64,000 nt of DNA. Origin: Pontibacter beigongshangensis (GTDB taxonomy: Bacteria; Bacteroidota; Bacteroidia; Cytophagales; Hymenobacteraceae). The DNA is taken from NCBI RefSeq assembly GCF_014332515.1, contig NZ_VFSD01000012.1, positions 62,001-126,000 of the forward strand, read 5' to 3'. Below the pieces are notes generated by a model. That model was not told the origin of the DNA and searched no databases. It worked only from the letters and a program-made list of their open reading frames with translations. Position numbers and translations under genes: made by a program. Positions 36,601 to 44,953 of this stretch are shown piece by piece (the first letter of the stretch is position 1; each line of letters starts with the position of its first letter).

Positions 36601-36847
36601 GTACTTTTATGGTGAAGGCCCCGTTATCATCGGTGAACGCGGAAGAAAAACCGGGTACCGATATGCTTATACCTGGTAAAGGTGCACCTGTGTTCGCATG
36701 GCGCACTACACCCGAAATTGTTTGCCCTTCCTGCTGCACGACTCTTACTGCCACTGAATCGGCCTGTTGCGCCAGTGCCGCCGGTGCATAAACAGATAGT
36801 CCGAAACAAATAGCCAGTCCACCAAATTTCTTTATGTATGTATGCAT
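33671..36847 (-). CDS. SusC/RagA family outer membrane transporter (second of the operon)
   Basis: 1058 residues. Signal peptide (about 1-26, ending ALAQ), CarboxypepD_reg-like domain with ISGVVRHANTGAPLPGISISVPG, plug domain with FLRGFSSLNG, PLVIVDGMIYD and GSKAANGVMLITTAYA, and a barrel ending RSLLAGVRFGL. The plug is slightly unlike the standard SusC form, as in SusC members tied to non-glucan substrates. It starts 20 bases after a FAS1 lipoprotein gene and precedes its own SusD gene by 36 bases. It would transport the same or a related ligand as the other pair in this operon. Confidence 0.94.
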   Translation of the reverse strand: MHTYIKKFGGLAICFGLSVYAPAALAQQADSVAVRVVQQEGQTISGVVRHANTGAPLPGISISVPGFSSAFTDDNGAFTIKVPSDKATLTISGDGIQQKQVPVKGRSNLLVAVSEASANSIYNQAYLPNNQQSLNTTTNSVVTVGMPNKWGRSFETPDSYLQGQIAGVNVVRRSGTSGIGANMFLRGFSSLNGTNQPLVIVDGMIYDMNDDSNSLINGFYTNPLAHIDIKDIENITFIKDAVSTYGSKAANGVMLITTAYAKDLATRIDFSAFGGANFRPSALPVLQADDYRLYLADVLKTGGLSDSDIQALPFMNDDATRPGYYSYHNNTNWQDQVLRNGINNNYNLRVTGGDNIAKYALSVGYMNQKGIVDESNYDRYTTRFNGDYQISPKLTASSRLAFTYSENKVQQEGLEHKTNPLYLGLVKSPLVNTNVISDEGVRSPNLTDVDVFNISNPRALIENSNFLNNNYRFFGSVSAGYAFKPNLNLSTMIGITYDKVRESTFIPRKGVLADTLSNAVVYSRMGSQLQRLFSLYNDTKLSYGKEFNNIHGFKSNLGVRYSYNLREHDFGLGYNSATDELQTIGMGVNALRRTGGGIGRWNWLNYYANVDYQVLNKYFLNVNVGIDGSSRFGKEIDGALSMFGYKFGVFPSVGAGWLISSENFMANIEAIEVLKVRASYGLTGNDDIGNYSSRQLYVSQNLLGMQGVVRGNIANPALQWETNRKMNVGFDLALKNERVGLSVDVYQTKTDNMLTYQPVAKITGFEYMLANSGAMENKGVEVALNSQLLTGALKWQVGLTYAANQNRITALPTDNMTTNFAGATILTRIGEPVGLFYGYKTNGVYATDAQADADGFRTKLPDGSLVPFRGGDIRFTDVNGDKEINDNDRVIIGNSNPDFFGMFSNRLEFKRFSLDALVTFSVGNDIYNYTRAQLESMKGAENQSENVLNRWRTEGQQTDVPRANWGDPLGNHRFSDRWIEDGSYLRLRTLTIAYQVPVKTKIIKYANIYMTGNNLLTLTKYLGYDPEFSGSSDVRLQGIDTGLVPQSRSLLAGVRFGL

Positions 36848-36867
36848 GATAGTCTTGCTTTAAAATA

Positions 36868-38316
36868 TTATAAGACAGGAACCAGTTTTATATAATCCAC
36901 CACAATCGGGTTAAGGTCGGCACCTGACACACTGTTGCTGACCACATACATGGTTAAGGCCCCAAAACTGTCAACTGAATGTTCACCCAGGAAAACTTCT
37001 TCCTCATGGTTCATTGGAATCACAATATTCGGGAACGTAGTGGTCTGCGTACGATCGCCGATGGCCAGCCGCTGTGTAAGGTCTGCCGTGCCGAAATCCT
37101 TAACAGCTTTCATGTAAAAGCGGTAAGTGCCGGCAGGTAATCCGGGAATCCGGTACCGAACCCAGAACCCATTGTTGGTGCCATGGTCATATACCCGCAG
37201 ATCGTGGTTGCCAGATGCATTTGGCCGGAAACGGTAATGAATGCGAGAGTTAACCTGGCTGGAAGAGAAATCAGCTGGCCGAACGGCTGACTCTCCTTCA
37301 ATAACAATTGGCTGCATCTTATCCTCAATCCTGAAGTCTACTTTGTTCATGACGTGCACAATGCCATTGCTGGTGCGGTACGAAGAAACAATCGCATTTT
37401 TATCGACAGGCACCTTCACATTGAAAAGTGATGTCAAGGTATCGGGCAGGTTATCGCGGGTGTACAGGCCTTTAAATGCCAGGTCCTTTACAAGGTTCCA
37501 GGAGGTAAGCTGGTTGGTGCTATCCTCGGTGGAGGTTTTATAGAACCTGTTTAACTTGTTAAACTCCTGGTCGAAGGCCTCATCCGTAAGGACAATAAAG
37601 GTGTTCAGGGAGTCTTCGTGCATAATATCCCGAACACGTTCCAGGTAAGTGTTCCGCCAGATTACACCTGTTCCCGGCTTGTAGATCGGAGCACCTGTAG
37701 CCGGGTCAACGCCAATCTGCTCGGCTTGTAAAGGATCAAAGAAATTAAAGCTCTGCGCATTAATAAAGTTCTTCTGCCTCAACCCTACAGGTAGCGAATT
37801 CAGGTATTCCCAGGAATTCATTTTAGGGGACATGGCCTTGTTTATAACATGCAACACACCGTTCTTGTATTGCTTATCGGCCTCTACCACGGAAGCCTCC
37901 TCTATAGTAGATGGGACACGGTCCCAGGTAAGGTATTTCCCGTTAATGGCCTGAATCCGGATGGAAGGGTTAGGACTATAGCTATAATATTGCTGGTAAC
38001 TGATATGATTCGCAACAAACTGCTTCAGCTTTTCAACATCGTTCACCACAGCCTGGTCCATGTTAGCCAGGGCTTCGTTGGTAGGTGCCCACACAGTAAA
38101 CAGTTTTGAGCTAACCAGCAACTCGTTATACCCAGTTTTTTTCAGGTACTCGGCAAAACGGCTCAGATCGGGGTTTCCCTCGATAGGCTGCATCAGGTTC
38201 TCCTTCAGCACAGTATCGTGCAGCTTGGCATGGTCTTCCCATCTGTCTTTGCACGCTGCCAGGGCAGTAAGCACAAAGGCCAGCAGGATGAATGAATATC
38301 GTTTCGTAAAAATCAT
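36868..38316 (-). CDS. FAS1 (fasciclin) domain lipoprotein, two domains
   Basis: 482 residues from the ATG at 38316; the first possible start upstream is GTG. Lipoprotein signal with Cys 22 (TALAACKDRW). Two FAS1 domains are seen from paired motifs: LFTVWAPTNEAL with VLHVINKAM, and NTFIVLTDEAF with IVHVMNKVDF. The last ~150 residues form a separate beta-rich domain with GTYRFYMKAVKDFG and a terminal YIKLVPVL. FAS1 domains usually mediate adhesion or ligand binding at the cell surface. It lies between a FAS1 gene and a SusC gene, so it is likely a surface ligand-binding partner of the transporter. Confidence 0.87.
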   Translation of the reverse strand: MIFTKRYSFILLAFVLTALAACKDRWEDHAKLHDTVLKENLMQPIEGNPDLSRFAEYLKKTGYNELLVSSKLFTVWAPTNEALANMDQAVVNDVEKLKQFVANHISYQQYYSYSPNPSIRIQAINGKYLTWDRVPSTIEEASVVEADKQYKNGVLHVINKAMSPKMNSWEYLNSLPVGLRQKNFINAQSFNFFDPLQAEQIGVDPATGAPIYKPGTGVIWRNTYLERVRDIMHEDSLNTFIVLTDEAFDQEFNKLNRFYKTSTEDSTNQLTSWNLVKDLAFKGLYTRDNLPDTLTSLFNVKVPVDKNAIVSSYRTSNGIVHVMNKVDFRIEDKMQPIVIEGESAVRPADFSSSQVNSRIHYRFRPNASGNHDLRVYDHGTNNGFWVRYRIPGLPAGTYRFYMKAVKDFGTADLTQRLAIGDRTQTTTFPNIVIPMNHEEEVFLGEHSVDSFGALTMYVVSNSVSGADLNPIVVDYIKLVPVL

Positions 38317-38433
38317 TATTTGCACCTATTGTTCATTATTGATGATCTGTTTATTTAGGCCTGGCAGGGGAAGCGCTCACCAACCAGGCCTGATGATAAC
38401 TGCCATACAGGCAAGTGCGGAAGCAACTGGAGT

Positions 38434-40113
38434 TTAGTACACCGGCGTTCCATCCGGTGCGAACCGGGGTCGGATCTGATCCATATCCAACGGTATAAAG
38501 TGGATCATATCTAACCGGAATGGGTTACCTGAACTTCCGCCACGGTCTGTCAAACCTACAAAAGTCAACTTATGACGGTCAGTAGTTTTTACATCAATTA
38601 TACCAACCATCCGGCCTATGTACCGTCCGGCATCCATTGGCTCTGTGTAGGCTTTGAAACCTTGCGCTTCAGCTTCTTCCGGGGTGGCTCCAGACGGATA
38701 CCCAGGGTTCGGGTTCAGGCCGAAGAGGCGTGGCAGCGGATCACCGTTAAAGAAGGCCTGAATATCATTGGCGTTTACACGGCGGTAGCAGATCCAGACT
38801 TTGTATTTGCCTTTCACCAGCAGCGGCGTGGTAAAATCTATACTTGGCACCTGCGCCGGCCGCATGTTCAACAGGAAATAGTCGTTGTAGGCATGAGGGT
38901 CGTTGCTGGTAACATAGCTAATAGTAGATTTAGGCCATGTCACTTCACTAAGTGTCCCCGGCTGAATAACGGTGGTTGTTCCGGGCAGTTTTCTGAATAC
39001 GGATGCCATACGGCGCAATTCAGGCTGGTCTGTCACGTCCCAGTAAACAGCCATCGGCTTGCGTATTTTAATGCGGTAATGGTCGGTTACAGCATGTAGC
39101 ACGCCATTGGTCGCAGAGAAGTCGCTCTCCTCCCGAATCACTGAAGTGCCTTTTTCCCTTACCCCGTTCAACTCATCCGCATTTATCAGCAGGCTGGTGC
39201 CATCGCGACGGGTAGTTATTACTTCGAGTGGGGCCAGTGTTGGCTGAGAAGCACTGGTGATTAAGTCAGCAATATAGCTGTTGCGAGGCAGAATGTGATA
39301 GGCCATATACAGGTAGAGGCTGTCAGATGGGTTCTTAGGATCTCCCGTATGCGAAAGCCTGGCTTTCAAGTCTTCGTAAGAGTTTATACCCGCCTCCTTT
39401 AGTACCGCATTAGACTCTGCCATGACTGTAAACCATTGGCGGCTGGGTTTGGTACTGGCAGTTGCGGGAATATTTAGCGTGTCGTAAAAACCTGTTGCCT
39501 TGGCTGCCTCTGTAAATATGGAATATGCCGGGTTTGCAGCCATCATCTGCGCCACCGTAAGTTTGGCTGGCTCCAGTACCCTGTCAATCACATGCATCAA
39601 ACCGTTTCCGACCCTAATGTTGCTCTTCACTACCTTAGCCTGCTTGTTCACAGTTATAAAAGACTCGCCATTCACGTTTGTAGCACCAGTAGTCAGATAC
39701 TGATGATACATGGTGGCTTGTGTTATTTTCCCATCTGTAAACGACTGGGTGGAGACAGTATCTTGGATCAGGTGGAACCGTACGATCGCTTTCAGTTCCT
39801 CTACATCTAGTTGATCGACAGATGCCTTGCCCTTATCCTGTAAGAATTGTTTTACGGCATTGTTATGAGGAACAAAGATGGTATAAGAACCATAAGCAGC
39901 CAGAAAACTGGCATTGCCTGTTAAGTCAAGGATATTCCTGAACTCAGAGTACTCCTCCGGGAAACGCTCCAGGTACCCGGTAATATTCACATCGTCTGTT
40001 GTAGATATGATCAGATCCGGGTCTTTACACCGCATCATAAAAACGCTCAGGAGCATGATCAAACCAAGAAGCCGAAGTGCCGAACTTTTGGGATGTTGTA
40101 TGGTTAACTTCAT
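38434..40113 (-). CDS. FAS1 domain lipoprotein with C-terminal beta domain
   Basis: 559 residues. Lipoprotein signal with Cys 29 (LSVFMMRCKDPD). The two FAS1 motif pairs are YTIFVPHNNAV with LMHVIDRVLEP and WFTVMAESNAVL with VLHAVTDHYRI. The C-terminal ~190 residues (KYKVWICYRRVN...FFNGDPLP) resemble a carbohydrate-binding-like beta sandwich and share general layout with the C-terminus of the next gene. It is 17 bases after a SusD gene. It is presumably an outer-membrane surface protein of the same uptake system. Confidence 0.85.
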   Translation of the reverse strand: MKLTIQHPKSSALRLLGLIMLLSVFMMRCKDPDLIISTTDDVNITGYLERFPEEYSEFRNILDLTGNASFLAAYGSYTIFVPHNNAVKQFLQDKGKASVDQLDVEELKAIVRFHLIQDTVSTQSFTDGKITQATMYHQYLTTGATNVNGESFITVNKQAKVVKSNIRVGNGLMHVIDRVLEPAKLTVAQMMAANPAYSIFTEAAKATGFYDTLNIPATASTKPSRQWFTVMAESNAVLKEAGINSYEDLKARLSHTGDPKNPSDSLYLYMAYHILPRNSYIADLITSASQPTLAPLEVITTRRDGTSLLINADELNGVREKGTSVIREESDFSATNGVLHAVTDHYRIKIRKPMAVYWDVTDQPELRRMASVFRKLPGTTTVIQPGTLSEVTWPKSTISYVTSNDPHAYNDYFLLNMRPAQVPSIDFTTPLLVKGKYKVWICYRRVNANDIQAFFNGDPLPRLFGLNPNPGYPSGATPEEAEAQGFKAYTEPMDAGRYIGRMVGIIDVKTTDRHKLTFVGLTDRGGSSGNPFRLDMIHFIPLDMDQIRPRFAPDGTPVY

Positions 40114-40130
40114 ATAACTAGGAGGTTAAA

Positions 40131-41603
40131 TTATTTGGCGTAAAATTGATTCTGCACAAGATTCTTATTCGTCTGGAGCTCAAACTGGAAAATGGGAAGA
40201 TAGTGGCTCATTCTATCGCGGTACTTGTTCAGGATACTTTGCTGGCGATCGGCGGGAGCACTCATGGTAACCATACTCAGGAGTATGTCCAGGCGGGCAT
40301 AGTTTTTTCTGCGACTGTTGCGCAGCACATCAAACCAGCGCTTGCCTTCGAAGGCAAACTCACGGGCACGTTCTTCCAGGATATAGTCCGTAAGACCATT
40401 CACATCGTCGAACTCTACCCCTCTTTCGGTAGCTTCGAGTGCATTTGCCCTTGTGCGAATCATGTTTACCAATTGTAGGGCTTCCTCTCCTTGTTCCTTT
40501 TGTGCCAGTGCCTCTGCTTTCATCAGCAATACATCGGCATAGCGGTATACAATCCAGTTAGGGTAAGGAGCAACATCTGTGCGTTGATCGGAGGAATTTT
40601 GACCTATGTATTTCCATATCCGCCCATCAGACCGCAGAGAAGCCCCGTCTGCCCGAATGTCCGCATTATCAGGGTTTACAAAGTCGATGGAATACAGCTC
40701 TTCCAGCACATGAGGAGCGGCTATAAAGCGGCGCTGATTTCTGATAATTGGGAAGAAAGGATGTGGCTGCGCCCCATACTGGATCTCAAAGATCGATTCA
40801 GGAGAATTACCGGCTACATACAGTGTATGATACCAGGAGGTGTTCCCGGCCACTAAACCAAACTGCCCGGAGTCTATGATCTTATTGGCAGTGGCAATGC
40901 ACGCATCATAGTCTTCATTCCACAGGTAAACATCTGCCAGCAGCGCCTGAATACCGGCTTTTGTGAAGCGGCCCTTATTCCAGGTGCTGTTCCCAAAATT
41001 GGTTACAGCATTTATCTCTGCCTCTTTCAGATCCTGGATGATAAACTGCAGCACTTCGGCTTCGGAAGACTTTGCCAGTGTAAAACCCGTTTCGTCGCTT
41101 ACAGTTGCGTCTAGCTTCAGGGGCACTTCTCCAAAAGTGCGCACCAGGTAAAAATACATGAGGCTACGTATTGCCTTCGCCTCAGCTATATCAGCGTTCA
41201 GCGTTTCTGTTTTATAGGTCGGGTCGAATTGCTGTACCTGCGGGGCAAACTCAATCAGGGTATTACAGTAGTTAATGGTTTTGTAGAAAGGGCGCCAGTT
41301 GGTAATGTTGTTCGACTCCAGAATGTTACCACCCACGATCTCCCGCTCATCTAAGGTGGCGGCATCGTTTGGGGTGACCATGTCTGCCCGTAGCTCACCC
41401 CAGGCAAACATCTTATACCCGAGGTCGCCATCGAGCAAGGAGGAGTAGCAACCAATTAGTGCGGCATTTGCCTGCTCTTTTGTTTGCCAGAACTGTTGTC
41501 GCACAATAGCATCTTGTGGCTCCAGATACAACCATTTATCGCAGGAACTCGCAATAAATACAAGGGCTATGAGCGCGAATCTTAAAATCTTGTTATTATA
41601 CAT
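40131..41603 (-). CDS. SusD/RagB family lipoprotein (first pair)
   Basis: 490 residues. Cys 21 lipobox (FIASSCDKWL), SusD N-terminal pattern LEPQDAIVRQQFWQTKEQANAALIGCYSSL, middle helices with RSLMYFYLVRTFGEVPLKLD and the SusD C-terminal FAFEGKRWFDVLRNSRR. It binds ligand at the cell surface over the SusC pore, whose gene lies 34 bases upstream. The order SusC then SusD is standard. The substrate is unknown. Confidence 0.94.
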   Translation of the reverse strand: MYNNKILRFALIALVFIASSCDKWLYLEPQDAIVRQQFWQTKEQANAALIGCYSSLLDGDLGYKMFAWGELRADMVTPNDAATLDEREIVGGNILESNNITNWRPFYKTINYCNTLIEFAPQVQQFDPTYKTETLNADIAEAKAIRSLMYFYLVRTFGEVPLKLDATVSDETGFTLAKSSEAEVLQFIIQDLKEAEINAVTNFGNSTWNKGRFTKAGIQALLADVYLWNEDYDACIATANKIIDSGQFGLVAGNTSWYHTLYVAGNSPESIFEIQYGAQPHPFFPIIRNQRRFIAAPHVLEELYSIDFVNPDNADIRADGASLRSDGRIWKYIGQNSSDQRTDVAPYPNWIVYRYADVLLMKAEALAQKEQGEEALQLVNMIRTRANALEATERGVEFDDVNGLTDYILEERAREFAFEGKRWFDVLRNSRRKNYARLDILLSMVTMSAPADRQQSILNKYRDRMSHYLPIFQFELQTNKNLVQNQFYAK

Positions 41604-41637
41604 GATAATACGGCTTGTGTATGATCTATAATTTCTA

Positions 41638-44600
41638 TTAGAACCGGGCGTTCATACCCAATGTCAGTGTTTTAACCGGTGGCGTCATGGAGGTGTCGTA
41701 ACCTACGCGGAATGGGTCGTTGCCTCGATATGACACTTCAGGATCCTGGCCGGTATAATTGGTGAATGTGAACAGGTTCTCGATAGTTGTAAAAAAGGAG
41801 AGCTCTTTCATCTTTATAACTTCGGCCATCTGCACCGGCAGGCTGTAGCGCAGCGTGATGTACTTGATCCTGATAAAGGAACCGTCTTCCACAAAGCGGT
41901 CGGACCCGAGCGAGTTGTAGTTTGGCCCGATCAAGGCTCTTGGCATATCCGTTACATCGCCTTCATAACGCCATCTTCTCAATACAGCTGTGCTTTGATT
42001 ATTGTAGCCAGACATGTTCTCGGTATTGATTTTGGTCTGGTTGATAATCTGGTAGCCATATCTGTAATTCAGGAAAACATTCAGCCGAAAGTTCTTCCAG
42101 GTAATATTTGGACCGAAACCGCCTGTGATTTTAGGGTTGGCGTTTCCGAGGTACACAATATCCATGTAGTCGATGTTACCGTCGTGGTTTATGTCTTCGT
42201 AGATTGCATCACCAGGCTGAAACTCATACCCGATGGATGGGTAGTTGAAAAGCATCTGAATCGGATTTCCGTTGGCATCCAGGATAGAGTTCCCATCTTT
42301 GTCTCTGGCAATGGTAGACTCCGCATCTCTGTAAACACCCTTATACCGGAAGCCGTAGAAAGACCCGAATGGGTTACCCTCCTGCATAAAAATCTTGTAC
42401 TGGCCGTTCTGGGCGATGTTCCCTCTCTCCCGCGGGTAGTACTCTGATATCTCCCGGATGATGTTGAAGTTTCTGGAAACGTTAAAGTCGAAGCGTACGG
42501 TAAGGTCCTTTCTTCGGATGGGAGTGATACCAACCATAAGTTCCCATCCATCATTGTCCATCACGCCCACGTTCATGTCTACACTGTTGAACCCTGAGAC
42601 AGATGAAATCTGAAGGCCAGGGAAGAACATGTCATTTGTTCTCTTCTTATAATATTCCGCATCAATTTCGAGGCGGTTGTCGAAGGCACGCAGGTTAAAG
42701 CCAAAGTTAGACTGGATCACCGTTTCCCATTTCAGGTTGCGTAGCTCCATGTTTACAGGATACACACCGGCGATACCCATGTAATTCCAGTCGAAGCTGC
42801 GGTATTGGGCAAAGTGCGCATAGCTGTTGTTAGGTGGGTTGCCGGTGGAACCGTAGCTGGCACGCAAGCTGAAATCATTTACCTGAGACACATCCTGCAT
42901 AAAATTCTCACCGGATACACGCCAGCGGCCAGAGATAGAAGGGAAAAGTCCGTAGCGATGCGATTCGTTGAATTTAGAATTGCCATCTGCCCGTAAGCCG
43001 GCATTAATGATGTATTTGTCAAACAAAGAGTACTGTGCATTCACTACAGCTCCCACGCTTCTGTTCTGTGCCATTCCCGAGGCTAAGCGTAAATCCGGGT
43101 TCTGAATACGGGCCGGCACCGAAGGGTCTGTAAAATAAGAAGAGGCAGAGTTAGCCGTGGTAACTGCATAAGACACGTTCCGATCGTCATTGGTCTGAAG
43201 TGAAAACAGCGCCTGCAGGCTATGGTTAGGCCCCAGGTCCGGAGTATAAATCAGGTTCGTCTTTGTTTGCACATTAAACCTGTCATTGTCTATGTCCTCC
43301 GCCCGGTTCACGTTTGTATTATCAGAGGGCAAACCTGTGGCTATCTGCGGCAGGAACCGGGTAGTCTTGCTGTTGTTAATATCGAAGGCTACGTCGAAAG
43401 AAGTAAACAAACGGGAAGGAATCAGGTCGTATTGCAGGTTAAATGTCGGCCGGATACGATCACCCACATTATTGCTCTTCCCAGCCTCTGCCATTGCCAG
43501 GGGGTTGTATGTACCAAAGCTTGTACGATTGGAATTCGGGCTGAATATTCCTTGAATATTTCGGAAAGGAGAAAAGTAGTTTGGTGTGAGCACTCCATTC
43601 TCATCATACTCATACACCGCCATGTTCGGCATCTTGGTGTAGGCAACCGAACGCTGGTCGGGGGCATAATTCATGTTATTATCCACGTGCGTGTAGGCCA
43701 GGTCGGTGCGGAAACGAATCCGGTCAGACACTTTGTAATCCAGGTTAATACGGGCGTTGATCCGGCTCAGGTCAGAGCCAATGGTTGTACCGGTTTGGTT
43801 ATTGTAGCCAAGGGAGGCAAAATAGCTTGCTCTGTCGCCACCGCCCTGTAAAGAAATATTATGATCCTGCAGGTAACCTGTCCGGGTTATTTCCTCTATC
43901 CAGTTGGTGTTGTTGCTGTAGTTGTAATACCATTCCGGATCAAAAGGGTCGTACTGGAACTCCTTCACGGTGTTCGTATTGAGCGGCACGCCGTTACGGT
44001 TCATGAATGCCTCCGGAATGAGCATAGAATACTGGTCTCCGGTCAGCATCGGAATGGCATCGGGCTGCCGGCTGGCCACTCCCTTAAAAGTGTAGTTAAT
44101 GGTAGGCTTACCCTTAACACCACGCTTGGTGTTTATCACGAGCACACCATTGGAGGCACGCGGCCCCCACATAGCTGTGGCAGCTGCATCTTTCAGTACG
44201 GCAATGTCTTTGATGTCGGCAGGAGCAATGTTAAGCAACTGGGCATATCCCTGCTCATCGGCTGTGGCAAAGTTAAAGTCATCGGAAATGGTAATGTCGT
44301 AGGGCATGCCATCAACCACTACTAGTGGGTCAGACCCCTGGTTAATGGAGGAAGTACCCCGTATCCTGATCGCCATACCCGCTCCCGGATCACCTGAGTT
44401 GGCTACAATGTCTACACCGGCCAGGCGGCCTTGAAGCGCCTGGTCGATAGAGGTCGCCTGAATCTCTGACAGTTCACGGGCATCTATCCTGGAAATAGCC
44501 GTGGTCAGGTCGCGTTCGGCAATTTCCAGCATGCCGGTGCTAACGGTTTGCTGCGCCACCACCTCTACCGTACCCAGCACCTTGGAGTCGGATTGGAGCT

Positions 44601-44916
44601 GCACATTAATGGTGGTGTTGTTGCCTATAGGCTGTGTTATGGTCTGGTAGCCAATATAAGAAATCCGGACAAAGTTCCTTGGGTTGGAGACCTTGAGCAC
44701 GAAATTACCGTCCAGGTCGGAATTAACACCTGTCACCACCCGCTGCTCGCTGTCTATCTCCATTACGATCACACCAATAAGCGCCTCTTTGGTATTTTTA
44801 TCGATTACCGTGCCCCGTAGCAGCACTCCACCCTGCGCCTGAGCAGCCACCTGTTGACTAAGTAGCATAACAGCACCTACCAGTAAACCAAAAATCAGGG
44901 TATTAATATTTTTCAT
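41638..44916 (-). CDS. SusC/RagA family outer membrane transporter (first pair)
   Basis: 1092 residues from the ATG at 44916; a TTG two codons upstream is less likely. Signal peptide to about 27 (AQAQGG), CarboxypepD_reg-like domain (LLRGTVIDKNTKEALIGVIV), SusC plug (ISRIDARELSEIQATSIDQALQ, IRGTSSINQGSDPLVVVDG, GPRASNGVLVINTKRG) and barrel ending KTLTLGMNARF. It is second in the operon, 37 bases after the four-domain FAS1 gene. The RGTVIDKNTKEALIGV region is a typical start of SusC proteins for complex ligands. Confidence 0.94.
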   Translation of the reverse strand: MKNINTLIFGLLVGAVMLLSQQVAAQAQGGVLLRGTVIDKNTKEALIGVIVMEIDSEQRVVTGVNSDLDGNFVLKVSNPRNFVRISYIGYQTITQPIGNNTTINVQLQSDSKVLGTVEVVAQQTVSTGMLEIAERDLTTAISRIDARELSEIQATSIDQALQGRLAGVDIVANSGDPGAGMAIRIRGTSSINQGSDPLVVVDGMPYDITISDDFNFATADEQGYAQLLNIAPADIKDIAVLKDAAATAMWGPRASNGVLVINTKRGVKGKPTINYTFKGVASRQPDAIPMLTGDQYSMLIPEAFMNRNGVPLNTNTVKEFQYDPFDPEWYYNYSNNTNWIEEITRTGYLQDHNISLQGGGDRASYFASLGYNNQTGTTIGSDLSRINARINLDYKVSDRIRFRTDLAYTHVDNNMNYAPDQRSVAYTKMPNMAVYEYDENGVLTPNYFSPFRNIQGIFSPNSNRTSFGTYNPLAMAEAGKSNNVGDRIRPTFNLQYDLIPSRLFTSFDVAFDINNSKTTRFLPQIATGLPSDNTNVNRAEDIDNDRFNVQTKTNLIYTPDLGPNHSLQALFSLQTNDDRNVSYAVTTANSASSYFTDPSVPARIQNPDLRLASGMAQNRSVGAVVNAQYSLFDKYIINAGLRADGNSKFNESHRYGLFPSISGRWRVSGENFMQDVSQVNDFSLRASYGSTGNPPNNSYAHFAQYRSFDWNYMGIAGVYPVNMELRNLKWETVIQSNFGFNLRAFDNRLEIDAEYYKKRTNDMFFPGLQISSVSGFNSVDMNVGVMDNDGWELMVGITPIRRKDLTVRFDFNVSRNFNIIREISEYYPRERGNIAQNGQYKIFMQEGNPFGSFYGFRYKGVYRDAESTIARDKDGNSILDANGNPIQMLFNYPSIGYEFQPGDAIYEDINHDGNIDYMDIVYLGNANPKITGGFGPNITWKNFRLNVFLNYRYGYQIINQTKINTENMSGYNNQSTAVLRRWRYEGDVTDMPRALIGPNYNSLGSDRFVEDGSFIRIKYITLRYSLPVQMAEVIKMKELSFFTTIENLFTFTNYTGQDPEVSYRGNDPFRVGYDTSMTPPVKTLTLGMNARF

Positions 44917-44953
44917 AAGCAATATCTAATGAGTCCGTTACTTCCTAAATTAT